A stretch of 64,000 nucleotides of DNA, from NCBI RefSeq assembly GCF_900104695.1, contig NZ_FNSW01000001.1, positions 4,756,501-4,820,500 on the forward strand. Direction: 5' to 3'. Below are positions 52,759 through 61,540 of this stretch, piece by piece. The stretch comes from Paenibacillus sp. GP183. GTDB taxonomy: Bacteria; Bacillota; Bacilli; Paenibacillales; NBRC-103111. The position numbers and the translations under genes are program-made. Each line of letters begins with the position of its first letter. Within the stretch, counting starts at the first letter, position 1. The notes beneath the pieces were generated by a model. The model saw nothing but the letters and a program-made list of their open reading frames with translations, had not been told where the DNA came from and searched no databases.

Positions 52759-52787
52759 TTTACTAGAGTAATGTATTATAGTATTAT
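52759..52787 (+). promoter_or_regulatory. Promoter of hisC
   Basis: TTTACT at 52759-52764, a 17-bp spacer and TATTAT at 52782-52787, about 40 bp before the hisC start. Confidence 0.6.
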
Positions 52788-52827
52788 CGTGTTAAAGCTA
52801 AATGTATGAATGTCAACGGAGAGGTAG

Positions 52828-53946
52828 ATGCATAGAATGTCCAATAATAACGAAATTCAGGCTCGAAATGCCTTGCAGAAGATGAAACCGTACTCGCCCG
52901 GAAAGTCGATTACCGAGGTACAGCGCGAGCTCGGACTCACGAATGTAATCAAGCTGGCATCAAATGAAAATCCGCTTGGTCCATCACCGAAGGCACTTAA
53001 AGCTATCCAGGCATCATTGCTGGAGCTGCATCGTTATCCGGATGCCCAAACGACCGATTTAAAACAAACCATTGCGTCCAAGATTGGCATAGCGCCTGAA
53101 CAGTTAGTGGTAACCAACGGGGCGGACGAGCTCATTACGCTCGTTTCCGAAGCATTTCTGGATCCGGGCGACGAAGTTATTGTACCGGACCCTTCCTTTA
53201 GCGAATATGAATTCGGCGCTACCCTGATGGGGGCAGTCACGATCCAAGTGCCTCTTCAAGAGGGGTATCTTTACAATGCGGATGCTATACTTGCCGCTGT
53301 AACAAGCCGTACCAAGATGCTCTATCTGTGCTCTCCCAATAATCCAACAGGAACCTATCTGACAAAGTCGGACCTTCAGCAAATATTGAATCAGCTGCCT
53401 AGTCACGTGCTTGTTGTGCTTGATGCGGCTTACAGCCATTACGCTTCTGCTGAGGATTATACGGATGGACTGGAATTTGTCAAAGCTGGTTATCCGGTGC
53501 TTGTATTGCAGACATTTTCGAAAATTTACGGCCTGGCAGGAATTCGTGTCGGTTTTGGTGCAGCGCCTAAGGAAGTTATCCAGAGCATTTTGCAAGTGAA
53601 GGAACCGTTTAATGTGAACGCCCTGGCTCAGGCAGCCTCCATAGCGGCGGCAGGGGATGATGAACATGTTCGTCGATCGCAGGAATTAGTAGTTGGGGAG
53701 CGTCAAAGGTTCTATGAGGCTTTTCGCCGGCTCGGGCTTGAATATACAGAGAGTATGAGCAATTTTGTGCTTGTAAAACTGGGATCTGATGCATTTGCAT
53801 GTTATGAAAAATTGATGGCCAAAGGGGTAATTGTGCGCTATGGCCGCATTTGGGGTTTGCCTGAGCATGTACGGATAACCATTGGTACCCCTGAAGAAAA
53901 TGATAGATTGATCACAGTCCTTCAAGAAGTTATAGCTTCATCTTGA
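52828..53946 (+). CDS. hisC: Histidinol-phosphate aminotransferase
   Basis: A 372-residue class-I PLP enzyme catalysing imidazole-acetol phosphate to histidinol phosphate; in Bacillus it also serves Tyr/Phe synthesis. Motifs: KLASNENPLGPSPKA, CSPNNPTGTY, the Schiff-base Lys in TFSKIYGLAGIRVGFG, and LGSDAFACYEKLMAKGVIVRYG. ATG 52828 has GGAG at 6 nt; ATG 52837 is possible. It is monocistronic, with its own promoter and terminator, and not part of a his cluster here. Confidence 0.93.
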   Translation: MHRMSNNNEIQARNALQKMKPYSPGKSITEVQRELGLTNVIKLASNENPLGPSPKALKAIQASLLELHRYPDAQTTDLKQTIASKIGIAPEQLVVTNGADELITLVSEAFLDPGDEVIVPDPSFSEYEFGATLMGAVTIQVPLQEGYLYNADAILAAVTSRTKMLYLCSPNNPTGTYLTKSDLQQILNQLPSHVLVVLDAAYSHYASAEDYTDGLEFVKAGYPVLVLQTFSKIYGLAGIRVGFGAAPKEVIQSILQVKEPFNVNALAQAASIAAAGDDEHVRRSQELVVGERQRFYEAFRRLGLEYTESMSNFVLVKLGSDAFACYEKLMAKGVIVRYGRIWGLPEHVRITIGTPEENDRLITVLQEVIASS

Positions 53947-53963
53947 CAGGCAGCAGTAGGAAC

Positions 53964-53995
53964 AACTCTCGTCTCCAAAGGACGGGAGTTTTTTT
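53964..53995 (+). terminator. Terminator of hisC
   Basis: Stem AACTCTCGTC / GACGGGAGTT around CTCCAAAG, with a T7 run. Confidence 0.88.
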
Positions 53996-54085
53996 AATAC
54001 ATATTTTTCTCGTGACATGCTTAACAATTTAATCCAGGGTGATGATATAATAAGTTCCATTAGAATAAAAAATAGGAGGATTATC

Positions 54086-55270
54086 ATGCTATACAACTTT
54101 GGTGAACTAGTAGATCAAGTGGAATCATCAGTTAAATGGGGAATGACAGAGAAGTATTTCGGTGCGAAAGACCTCATTCCGATGTGGGTGGCCGATATGG
54201 ATTTCAGGGGGCCCCAGCCTGTTATTGATGCGTTAAAGAAAAGAGCCGAAGTTGGCGTATACGGCTATACGGCTCGCACAGATTCTTTACTGGAGGCAAT
54301 CAGCGGTTGGCTTTCCAGAAGACATAATTGGAACATAGAGCAGGACTGGATCTGTTTTTCGCCGGGCGTGATTCCAGCTCTTACCGCTTGTATCAGAGAA
54401 TTCACGAAGCCAGGGGACAGTATTATTATTCAGCCGCCCGTTTATGCTCCTTTCGCCAAAGTTGTGAAAGAGAATAATCGCGAGCTTGTCACAAACCCAT
54501 TGAAATACATCAATGGCCGGTATGAAATGGATTTTGATGATTTAAAGGAAAAAATCAAATCTTCAAACGCCAAAATGCTCATCTTGTGCAGTCCTCATAA
54601 TCCAATCGGCCGAGTATGGACGAGAGAAGAATTGCAGGAATTAACGGAGATTTGCCTGGCGAACGATATGTTGATCATTTCCGATGAAATCCATGCGGAT
54701 TTGGTTTTTAGCAATTACAAGCACATCCCTCTTTCCGCCCTTTCCGACAAGGCGGCTGAACAAACGATCGTCTGCATGGCACCCAGCAAAACCTTCAATA
54801 TGGCAGGTCTTCAGGCATCATTTATCTTTATTCAAAACAAGGAGATGCGCGATGCATTTAATAAATCGATGCAAGATGCCCACACAACCATGACCAATAC
54901 ATTTGCCGTCATTGCCTCAGAAACAGCCTATACATCCGGCGATGAATGGCTGGATCAAGTAATGACCTATATTCGTGGAAACTTTGATTACTTAATCGAA
55001 TTCACACAAAAAAATCTTCCGGAATTGAAGGTGGTTGATGCCGAAGGAACCTACCTGGCATGGATGGACTGCCGCGATTTGGGAATGAACGCAGAAGAAC
55101 TGAAGCTGTTTATGCTGGGTGAAGCCAAAGTAGCACTCAATGAAGGAGCCGGATTTGGTGAAGAAGGTAAAGGCTTTTACCGCATGAACTTAGCCTGTAC
55201 GCGGTCGACTCTTGAAGAGGCTCTAAACAGGATTCACAAGGCTGTAAGGAATAGAGCTGCCATCAAATAA
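54086..55270 (+). CDS. patB: PatB/MalY-type C-S lyase aminotransferase
   Basis: A 394-residue PLP enzyme of the cystathionine beta-lyase (PatB/MalY) type: KWGMTEKYFGAKDLIPMWVADMDF, LCSPHNPIGRVWT, ISDEIHADLVF, PSKTFNMAGLQ (Schiff-base Lys) and GEGGFYRMNLACTRS-like end motif. It cleaves cystathionine or cysteine S-conjugates. TAGGAGGA precedes ATG 54086, so the upstream in-frame TTG is not needed. An MFS transporter follows 75 bp downstream. Confidence 0.92.
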   Translation: MLYNFGELVDQVESSVKWGMTEKYFGAKDLIPMWVADMDFRGPQPVIDALKKRAEVGVYGYTARTDSLLEAISGWLSRRHNWNIEQDWICFSPGVIPALTACIREFTKPGDSIIIQPPVYAPFAKVVKENNRELVTNPLKYINGRYEMDFDDLKEKIKSSNAKMLILCSPHNPIGRVWTREELQELTEICLANDMLIISDEIHADLVFSNYKHIPLSALSDKAAEQTIVCMAPSKTFNMAGLQASFIFIQNKEMRDAFNKSMQDAHTTMTNTFAVIASETAYTSGDEWLDQVMTYIRGNFDYLIEFTQKNLPELKVVDAEGTYLAWMDCRDLGMNAEELKLFMLGEAKVALNEGAGFGEEGKGFYRMNLACTRSTLEEALNRIHKAVRNRAAIK

Positions 55271-55345
55271 AATAAAGCGAAAGAGAGTCTTAAGGTTTCA
55301 TGCCAATACCCAGCAAAGTGGTCTGGCTCAAAAAGGAGTTGTAAA

Positions 55346-56656
55346 ATGGAGTTACCAAAAACGTTTGCTTCTTTGGGATTTAAACAATTTCGCTTATTAT
55401 GGTTTAGCACGGCTATGGCAAATAGTGGACAATACGCATTTACAGTTGCTGCCAGTTGGTTGGTCTTTTCAATATCACAATCGACATCATTGGTAGGAAC
55501 TACGGTATTTGCTTCCATGATTCCAGGTGTAATATTTGGCCCATTGATAGGAGTGCTATGTGACCGTTTTGATCGGGGACGATTGTTGACAATAGCCCAC
55601 ACATTAAGCGGTTGCAATATAGGAATTCTGGGGGTACTGATTTTATTAGGTTTTACGAGCCCGTGGTTTATTATTGCCAGTGCGTTTTTGCTCGGGATTT
55701 CATTCAATATCCAGATTACTTGTACCAATTCTCTGATCCCTGAGCTAGTTCCTAAAGCCTCGTTGTTCAATGCAACAGCCCTGCAAGGGAGTGTTCAGCA
55801 GGGAGCCGGATTTTTTGGCTCTGGGATTGCGACGCCGATACTTGCTCTATTGGGGCCAGTCGCTGTTTTTTTCACCTGCTTGGCGCTATATATGGGTGCA
55901 ATGCTGCAAACTTTAAAGGTACGGCCTAATTCGTCCCTGACCACACCTGAAACGAGCTCATCCGAAGTCAAGCGAGGAAACTTTTCCATTCATAATGTTT
56001 TCAAACCCATCTTTCAAGGCTTCGCCTATATTATGCGAACACCGGAAATCAGAAGCTTGATTGTTATTGTTGGAGCGCATTGTGTGTTAACCATGTCTTA
56101 TATGTCACTCCTGCCGGAACATATCCAAAATTATTTGAAAGCAGGTCAAGGTGTCTACGGCACGCTGATGATGTTTATCGGTTTGGGGGCAATCGCAGGA
56201 ACTCTTGCCATTGCTTCAATTACATCTCGCAAGGGTCAAGGCAGAATCTATCTCTTTTCAGCGATATTAAGCGGTTTAACCCTTTGCATGCTGTCCTTGG
56301 TGCAGATTCCAGCCATTATTTATATCATTGGGGTCGCTATTGGAGGAACACAAGCCATCTTCATGTCCATCAATTTGTCGTTTGTTCTTGAACGGGCAAG
56401 CAGCGAGTATCGAGGTCGTGTAGCGAGCGCGAACTTTATTGTTGCGAGTGGAGGCATGGCTCTTGGTAACTTTGTTTATGGGCAAATTGCCGGCAGAATT
56501 CCGGGTCACGTTACCATGTTGGTAACTGGTGGAGCCTTTGTCATTTTGGTATTTGTTCTCATCATGTTCTCGGATACATTTCGTAGATTTTACCGCAGAG
56601 CTGAGCCGATTGAGTCTGAGGCTGTGTTTAGAAAAGGTGAAGTTACTACTATGTAG
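55346..56656 (+). CDS. MFS transporter (DHA3-like)
   Basis: A 436-residue transporter with twelve membrane segments, starting ELPKTFASLGFKQFRLLWFSTAMANSGQYAFTVAASWLVF. The loop motif GVLCDRFDRGRLL and NSLIPELVPKASLFNATALQGSVQQGAGFFG match macrolide-efflux-like (DHA3) proteins. AAAGGAG precedes ATG 55346. Substrate unknown. It may be co-transcribed with patB, as no terminator separates them. Confidence 0.92.
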   Translation: MELPKTFASLGFKQFRLLWFSTAMANSGQYAFTVAASWLVFSISQSTSLVGTTVFASMIPGVIFGPLIGVLCDRFDRGRLLTIAHTLSGCNIGILGVLILLGFTSPWFIIASAFLLGISFNIQITCTNSLIPELVPKASLFNATALQGSVQQGAGFFGSGIATPILALLGPVAVFFTCLALYMGAMLQTLKVRPNSSLTTPETSSSEVKRGNFSIHNVFKPIFQGFAYIMRTPEIRSLIVIVGAHCVLTMSYMSLLPEHIQNYLKAGQGVYGTLMMFIGLGAIAGTLAIASITSRKGQGRIYLFSAILSGLTLCMLSLVQIPAIIYIIGVAIGGTQAIFMSINLSFVLERASSEYRGRVASANFIVASGGMALGNFVYGQIAGRIPGHVTMLVTGGAFVILVFVLIMFSDTFRRFYRRAEPIESEAVFRKGEVTTM

Positions 56657-56740
56657 GAAGGATCAATTCGTAGACACAGCGGCAGTCGTCTGCGGCGGCG
56701 CGCTTGTGCTTGAAGAAAACTAATCCATGCTTTAGCGGTC

Positions 56741-56787
56741 TCCTCCCCCTCTCAGGATTTTTCCTTTGCAGGGGTGGGGATTTTTTT
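56741..56787 (+). terminator. Terminator after the MFS gene
   Basis: Stem TCC-CCCCT / AGGGG-GGGGA (one mismatch, G-T pairs) followed by TTTTTTT. Confidence 0.8.
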
Positions 56788-56888
56788 GCGTACACATTTT
56801 AGTCTATTCATTCCGTTAAAGCCCAAAATGGAGTATACTGAGACTTAAGAACTAGAGCAATGATCACTTACAGGAAGGAAGCTGGAAT

Positions 56889-58280
56889 GTGGACAAGACG
56901 AATCCGGATAAGGAATTACCTATTCTTCGAATCTTACGCATGATCTCGCTTATTTTTGAACTGCCTGCTGTATTCATTTCATCGGATCCAAAGGGCAGCC
57001 ATCAATTTTATTACGAAGGGACCTCTGAGGAACTGAAGCAATTGGAAGAAATTAATCAGCAATCCGCATTTTGTCGAGAAGTGGTGGAACATGACGTACC
57101 CTTCACATTCGTTGACTTATTAACCTCTGGGCGAAATGCGAATTATTCATCTGGCAGCTCATTGGATGGAATTCGCTCCTATGCAGGTATTCCTTTAGTT
57201 ATCAGAGCTGAGCAAAGAATAGGAACCTTGTGTGTCATTGATTCTCAGCCAAGGGCTTTCTCTTCCAAGGAAATGGAGCTTCTTCAGGCGTTAAGTGAAT
57301 TGATTCTGATTCAAGCAGAACTGGAAGAGGAAATTAAATTGCGAATTAAGACGGAAATCCGTTTGAAAAATAGTGAAGAACGTTACAAAACTCTTGTCGA
57401 GCTTTCACCGGAAATGATAGATGTACGTCATAAGGGCACCATCCTCTATATGAATCCGGCCGGGATTCAAATGCTCGAGGCAGCCAGCCAGGAGCAGGTA
57501 ATCGGCAGACCGGTCCTGGACTTTATCCATCCTAATGATTGGAATACAATCAAGCAGCAGGAACAGGAAAATCTGGAGATTGGGATGCTCAGCCAAAAAA
57601 CGGAAGAGAAATTCGTCACCATGCAGGGGAAAAATCTCGATGTAGAGGTCAAAGCCACACGTATTCCCTATGATGGAAAAAATGCTATTCTGGCGATCAG
57701 CCGTGACATCACGAAGCAAAAGCGGATGGAGCGAAATTTGCTTAAGGCCAATAAGCAGCTTACGGAAATAGCAACCGTGGATGGCCTTACAGGAGTTGCA
57801 AACCGGCGAAGAATGGACGATTTTCTCAAGAGTGAATGGAGCCGCTCGATCAGGAATTCTACTCTGCTGTCTTTTATTATGCTGGATATTGATTTTTTCA
57901 AAAATTATAACGATACCTACGGCCATCTGATTGGGGATGAATGCTTAATAGCAGTAGCGGGAGCTATCCGAAAAGGGCTCTCACGTCCCTCAGACTTTCT
58001 GGCTCGTTATGGCGGTGAAGAATTCGCCATTATTTTGCCCGAGACTCATCTGGAAGGAGCCATTCACGTAGCCGAGCGCATTCGTAGTCAAGTGGAAGCT
58101 CTCGCGATTCCGCACAGCAATTCCAAAATCGCAAAAATCATTACAGTGAGTGTCGGTGTCTCCACGTTGATGGGCAATGTATTCAAGGAAGCTGCCTCAT
58201 TGATGGATTCGGCAGATAAAGCGTTGTATGCCTCGAAAAGAAATGGGCGCAATCAAGTAACCTCTTATAAATTCGAGTAG
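56889..58280 (+). CDS. GAF-PAS-GGDEF diguanylate cyclase
   Basis: A 463-residue soluble signalling enzyme making c-di-GMP from GTP. A GAF domain (about 15-150, SYAGIPLVIRAEQRIGTLCVIDSQPR), a PAS domain (about 165-290, ELSPEMIDVRHKGTILYMNPAG) and GGDEF (about 300-463: DGLTGVANRRRMDDFL, MLDIDFFKNYNDTYGH, ARYGGEEFAIILPE). The active site is GGEEF, preceded by an RPSD inhibitory I-site five residues upstream, so product inhibition is expected. GTG 56889 has GGAAGGAAG at 7 nt. No EAL domain. Confidence 0.94.
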   Translation: MDKTNPDKELPILRILRMISLIFELPAVFISSDPKGSHQFYYEGTSEELKQLEEINQQSAFCREVVEHDVPFTFVDLLTSGRNANYSSGSSLDGIRSYAGIPLVIRAEQRIGTLCVIDSQPRAFSSKEMELLQALSELILIQAELEEEIKLRIKTEIRLKNSEERYKTLVELSPEMIDVRHKGTILYMNPAGIQMLEAASQEQVIGRPVLDFIHPNDWNTIKQQEQENLEIGMLSQKTEEKFVTMQGKNLDVEVKATRIPYDGKNAILAISRDITKQKRMERNLLKANKQLTEIATVDGLTGVANRRRMDDFLKSEWSRSIRNSTLLSFIMLDIDFFKNYNDTYGHLIGDECLIAVAGAIRKGLSRPSDFLARYGGEEFAIILPETHLEGAIHVAERIRSQVEALAIPHSNSKIAKIITVSVGVSTLMGNVFKEAASLMDSADKALYASKRNGRNQVTSYKFE

Positions 58281-58282
58281 AT

Positions 58283-59236
58283 TTATAGAAACGAAAAGGA
58301 TAGCTGAACCGGATCAGTCTCCTGGGCAGGATTTACGGGCAGACCGGCCGGTTTCTCTGCTTCATAGGCTTTATAAGCACTCAATTGATATTGCTCCAGC
58401 CAAATTCCGATCTGTTTGCGGATCGGTTCCCGATAGCTGGCAGGAGCATGTGCTGCGCTTCCGTAAAGAGTGCTGTAAGGCATCACAAGCTCCGGGTAGT
58501 AAATCTGTAAATTTTGAAAAAACCAAACCTTGACTTCACGTGTGCTTAGCCTCAAAAAATTAGCCATCACAAACTCGGCTCGATGCGTGGAGGCTTGCTG
58601 AATAAGTTCATGAAGATCTTCCGGGCTATCAGTGAGATAAGGCAAAATAGGAGCCATGAATATACCGGCAGGAATACCAGCTTCTATTAGCTGTTGGACT
58701 GTTTCAAGTCTCTTCATCGGAGATGGCGTAGAGGGCTCCATACTTCTCCAAACATTTGGATTCAATGTATTGATGCTCAAGTTGACAGACGTAATCGGAA
58801 TCTCCTTGAGAATATCGATATCTCTCAAGACGAGTGGAGAACGGGTCGTGATGCTGATGGTGAGCTGGTATTTGGCGGCTACTTTTAAGCATTCCCGAGT
58901 CAGCTTCATCTTGCCCTCAATAGGCTGATATGGATCTGTTGCTGTGCCTATGGCGATTCGGCCTATAGGTTTTTTTCTTTTGCCGGGGCGCAGCTGCTTG
59001 AGTACCTCTGCCTCCAAAGCTTCGGCTGCATTGGATTTAAGCAGAATGTGCTTTTGAAAGGTATCGTCGCCTTCCATCCCCAGAAAGCTGTGAGTCGAAC
59101 GCGCATAGCAAAAACTGCAGCCATGCAGGCAGCCGCGATAGGGATTTATCGACTTCTCAAAAGGCATGGAGGGCGCTTTGACTTCATTTAGTATCGTTTT
59201 GCAGCTGACGGCTTCATATTGAGTGGATTTCGACAT
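58283..59236 (-). CDS. Radical SAM protein of SPL-like (Rv2578c) type
   Basis: A 317-residue radical SAM protein with the cluster motif CLHGCSFCYAR (Cys-x3-Cys-x2-Cys; residues about 36-46), FEKSINPYRG just before it and GTATDPYQPIEGK. The family is related to spore photoproduct lyase but lacks known conserved SPL-specific cysteines as far as I can see. It is widespread and uncharacterised. Minus strand, ending 3 bp from the convergent diguanylate cyclase gene. Confidence 0.88.
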   Translation of the reverse strand: MSKSTQYEAVSCKTILNEVKAPSMPFEKSINPYRGCLHGCSFCYARSTHSFLGMEGDDTFQKHILLKSNAAEALEAEVLKQLRPGKRKKPIGRIAIGTATDPYQPIEGKMKLTRECLKVAAKYQLTISITTRSPLVLRDIDILKEIPITSVNLSINTLNPNVWRSMEPSTPSPMKRLETVQQLIEAGIPAGIFMAPILPYLTDSPEDLHELIQQASTHRAEFVMANFLRLSTREVKVWFFQNLQIYYPELVMPYSTLYGSAAHAPASYREPIRKQIGIWLEQYQLSAYKAYEAEKPAGLPVNPAQETDPVQLSFSFL

Positions 59237-59333
59237 AACGTTTCACCGCCTTTGCAGGATTGGAGAGATTAACAGGAAAATTACCCGGGAAATTATTCTT
59301 ATTCAGAACAAATGTTCTGACTATGCACATACC

Positions 59334-59397
59334 TCAGGCAACCGCGAAAGGGGTAGAAGCAAGGCATGCATTCAGAAGTCGTCCGAATAATTCTTTA
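59334..59397 (-). pseudogene. Detached 3' end of the outer IS1595 transposase
   Basis: This minus-strand fragment encodes LFGRLLNACLASTPFAVA and a stop. Joined to 61629 across the ATTCTTTA duplication it continues the frame of the outer transposase exactly and matches the C-terminus of the inner one (FNRLLTACIST). It is the severed last 18 codons of the gene. Confidence 0.85.
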
Positions 59398-59434
59398 TTT
59401 GTATATCAAGTTGCCTCAGCAAATCCTTCCAACG

Positions 59435-59474
59435 CGAACGTTTGTTTGATATACTAAATACAAACGAATGTTCG
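59435..59474 (+). promoter_or_regulatory. Paired LexA-box-like sites around the inner IS promoter
   Basis: CGAACGTTTGTTTG (59435-59448) and CAAACGAATGTTCG (59461-59474) each match GAAC-N4-GTTC with one mismatch. Between them lies TATACT (59450-59455), a likely -10 box. The second site touches the ribosome site. The same arrangement precedes the outer transposase. Confidence 0.6.
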
Positions 59475-59484
59475 GGAGGTTGAC

Positions 59485-60393
59485 ATGGCTCAACAAGAAG
59501 TGATGACACTGAAGAGATTTCAAGAGAAGTTTCACTCTGATGATGCATGCCGTGAGCATCTGTTCCAGATGCGATGGGCGAACGGCTACTCTTGCCCTAA
59601 ATGCGGGCACAGTACATTCTATTTTTTAGAAAGCCGAAAGCTGTATCAATGCATGCGCTGCAAGCATCAGGCGTCTGTAACTGCCGGCACGATTATGCAT
59701 AAATCGCATACTCCGCTGCTGACCTGGTTTTGGGCGATTTTCCTTGTAGCGCACGATAAACGCGGTGTTTCCGCCGTCTTTCTAGCGCGTGAGCTGGAAA
59801 TCTCCTACCCAACCGCATGGTTGATGCTTCACAAGATACGCAAAGCAATGAGTGATCGAGATGCCCACTACCAACTGGCTGGTTTGGTTGAGTTGGATGA
59901 CGCATTCTTCGGAGCGCCAACAGAAGGCGGCAAACGTGGGCGTGGCACGGATCAAACGCCAGTGCTTGTTGGGGTTTCGCTCAATAAACAAGGAGCACCG
60001 CAATACGTCAAGATGCAAGTGATTCCAGACGTGAAAGGTAAGACGCTTGTTGAGTTTGCGAAACTGCACATCGAGCCAGGTTCAACGATCAGTAGCGACG
60101 CATATCGGTCTTATAACGCACTCGCTGAAGAATATGACCACCAACCAATCAAGTTCAATGTAAAGGATAATCCTGATCACTTGAAGTGGCTGCATACGAT
60201 GATTTCCAACGCCAAAGCCTTTATTGGCGGCACATTTCACGGATTAGATTCCAAGCATCTGCAATCCTATTTGAATGAATTCTGCTTTCGAACCAATCGT
60301 CGGCAGTTTGGAGGTCAGATGTTTAACCGTTTGCTAACTGCTTGTATCTCTACTGATACCATCACTTACGGCGATCTGACCGCAAAGGTTTAG
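59485..60393 (+). CDS. IS1595-family transposase (inner element)
   Basis: A 302-residue transposase. The N-terminal zinc ribbon CPKCGHSTFYFLESRKLYQCMRCKHQASVTAGTIM is followed by a helical region (WFWAIFLVAHDKRGVSAVFLAREL) and an ISXO2-like catalytic core: Asp in GLVELDDAFFG, Asp in TISSDAYRSY, then HTMISNAKAFIGGTFHG and FCFRTNRR. GGGAGG 5 nt upstream supports ATG 59485. It appears intact and probably active. About half identical by eye to the outer transposase. Confidence 0.95.
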   Translation: MAQQEVMTLKRFQEKFHSDDACREHLFQMRWANGYSCPKCGHSTFYFLESRKLYQCMRCKHQASVTAGTIMHKSHTPLLTWFWAIFLVAHDKRGVSAVFLARELEISYPTAWLMLHKIRKAMSDRDAHYQLAGLVELDDAFFGAPTEGGKRGRGTDQTPVLVGVSLNKQGAPQYVKMQVIPDVKGKTLVEFAKLHIEPGSTISSDAYRSYNALAEEYDHQPIKFNVKDNPDHLKWLHTMISNAKAFIGGTFHGLDSKHLQSYLNEFCFRTNRRQFGGQMFNRLLTACISTDTITYGDLTAKV

Positions 60394-60418
60394 TAGCGGT
60401 GCTAACTTGATATTCAAA

Positions 60419-60550
60419 AAGAAAAAAATGTTTATTGTATCCAATCTTTTTTCGGGAATAGCAATCCATGAGAAATCTGTTCACATGTCTCATGCTATAA
60501 TATAGTTCGTGAACAACGAAAAATGCAACTGCGGAAGGAGTAACCAGGTC
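60419..60550 (+). promoter_or_regulatory. Promoter with two inverted repeats before the efflux remnant
   Basis: TATAAT at 60496-60501 is flanked by CATGAGA / TCTCATG (60467-60473 with 60488-60494) and TTCGTGAACAACGAA (60506-60520). GGAAGGAG lies at about 60533-60540. This looks like the regulated promoter of a drug-efflux gene, kept although the gene itself is truncated. It may now drive the DHFR-like gene. Confidence 0.55.
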
Positions 60551-60670
60551 GTGGAAATGAAGAAAAATAATTTGGGACTTATCGTCGCGGGACTGATGCT
60601 GGGCTTGTTTATTGCGTCCGTCGACAATACCTGGTACATGTCAGCACTACACGCGCTAACGTACAATTAA
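60551..60670 (+). pseudogene. 5' stump of an EmrB/QacA-like MFS efflux gene
   Basis: GTG 60551 starts a 39-codon frame VEMKKNNLGLIVAGLM.. that continues LGLFIASVDNT, the conserved first membrane segment of DHA2-type drug exporters. After SVDNT the sequence departs (WYMSALHALTYN, stop). Normal proteins of this family have over 450 residues. The break at about 60630 marks a deletion joining it to the DHFR-like gene region. Confidence 0.75.
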
Positions 60671-60695
60671 GCTAAAAGAAAGGATGAAAAGCAAA

Positions 60696-61301
60696 ATGGG
60701 AAAACTTGTTGTGCATATGTTCATGACCTTGGATGGCGTTGTTCAAGCTCCTGGAGAGAACAATGAAGATCGTGATGGTAGTTTTGGCTATGGCGGGTGG
60801 CAGGTTTCGTATCGCGATGCGGAGTCCGGACAACAGATTGCGGCTGATTATGCGAGCCTCGACGCTCTGTTGTTCGGTCGTAAGACGTACGAAATCTTCG
60901 CGCAGTATTGGCCGCAGGCGCCAGAAGAAAACCCGTTCACCAAGCTGCTGAACGAGAAACCGAAATATGTCGCATCTCGGACATTGACCAGCGTCGATTG
61001 GAAAAATACAAAGCTGCTCGACGCGGATGTGACCACAAGTGTGCCTTTGTTGAAGGAGCGGTACGCGGAGGTGCACGTCGTCGGCAGCGGCGACTTGGTC
61101 CAGACATTGCTACGTCACGAGCTGATTGACCGAATGAACATCTGGCAGTTTCCGGTATTGCTCGGAAAGGGAAAACGATTCTTCGGCGATGGAACGATAC
61201 CGACAGCCCTGCAATTGATTGAATCCAGAACGTTCTCCAAAGGCACGGTTCTATTGCGCTACGAGCTTGCGGGAAAACCGTCTTTCGGCAACATGGCGTG
61301 A
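60696..61301 (+). CDS. Dihydrofolate-reductase-like protein (RibD C-terminal family)
   Basis: A 201-residue protein of the YyaP/YwjB-like RibD_C family: VVHMFMTLDGVVQAPGENNED at the start, LLFGRKTYEIFAQYWP, VASRTLT, VHVVGSGDLVQTLLRHELIDRMNIWQFPVLLGKGKRFF. It is probably an NADPH-dependent reductase with unproven substrate. ATG 60696 gives a plausible spacing to AAAGG (12 nt); ATG 60684 is adjacent to it. It is a passenger in the IS1595-type transposon. Local base use is more GC-rich than the IS. Confidence 0.88.
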   Translation: MGKLVVHMFMTLDGVVQAPGENNEDRDGSFGYGGWQVSYRDAESGQQIAADYASLDALLFGRKTYEIFAQYWPQAPEENPFTKLLNEKPKYVASRTLTSVDWKNTKLLDADVTTSVPLLKERYAEVHVVGSGDLVQTLLRHELIDRMNIWQFPVLLGKGKRFFGDGTIPTALQLIESRTFSKGTVLLRYELAGKPSFGNMA

Positions 61302-61368
61302 GATGCTGACGGACTGAAGACTAATTACCAGTTACTGACTTGAACTGCATAGGTCATGATAAGAAAAA

Positions 61369-61400
61369 CCGTCAGGGAAGTTCGCCCTGACGGTCCTTTT
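61369..61400 (+). terminator. Terminator of the DHFR-like passenger gene, overlapping a stop codon on the other strand
   Basis: Stem CCGTCAGGG / CCCTGACGG with loop AAGTTCG and TCCTTTT tail. It contains the stop codon (61372-61374) of the minus-strand small gene and is 23/26 identical to the hairpin at 28184-28208. Confidence 0.85.
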
Positions 61401-61527
61401 GAGTTTGGAGGATATCCGAAACACTGTATTCGTACCCATACACTCCTTTGTAATACTCCGGGTACATCTCTCCTCCACACTGTTCACATGCGAATTTAGG
61501 CGGGACACTTGGGTCTCCTCCATCCAT
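61372..61527 (-). CDS. Small zinc-ribbon-like protein, possibly 5'-truncated
   Basis: A 51-codon minus-strand frame starting MDGGDPSVPPKF and containing CEQCGGEMYPEYYKGVYGYEY, with one CxxC pair and many aromatic residues, ending TQKDRQGELP. The composition and motif look coding, unlike the other frames here. It could be shortened at its 5' side, because the IS remnant begins 14 bp upstream. It resembles short phage- or plasmid-type proteins with a CxxC motif. Function unknown. Confidence 0.55.
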   Translation of the reverse strand: MDGGDPSVPPKFACEQCGGEMYPEYYKGVYGYEYSVSDILQTQKDRQGELP

Positions 61528-61540
61528 ACGGTCAAAATCC

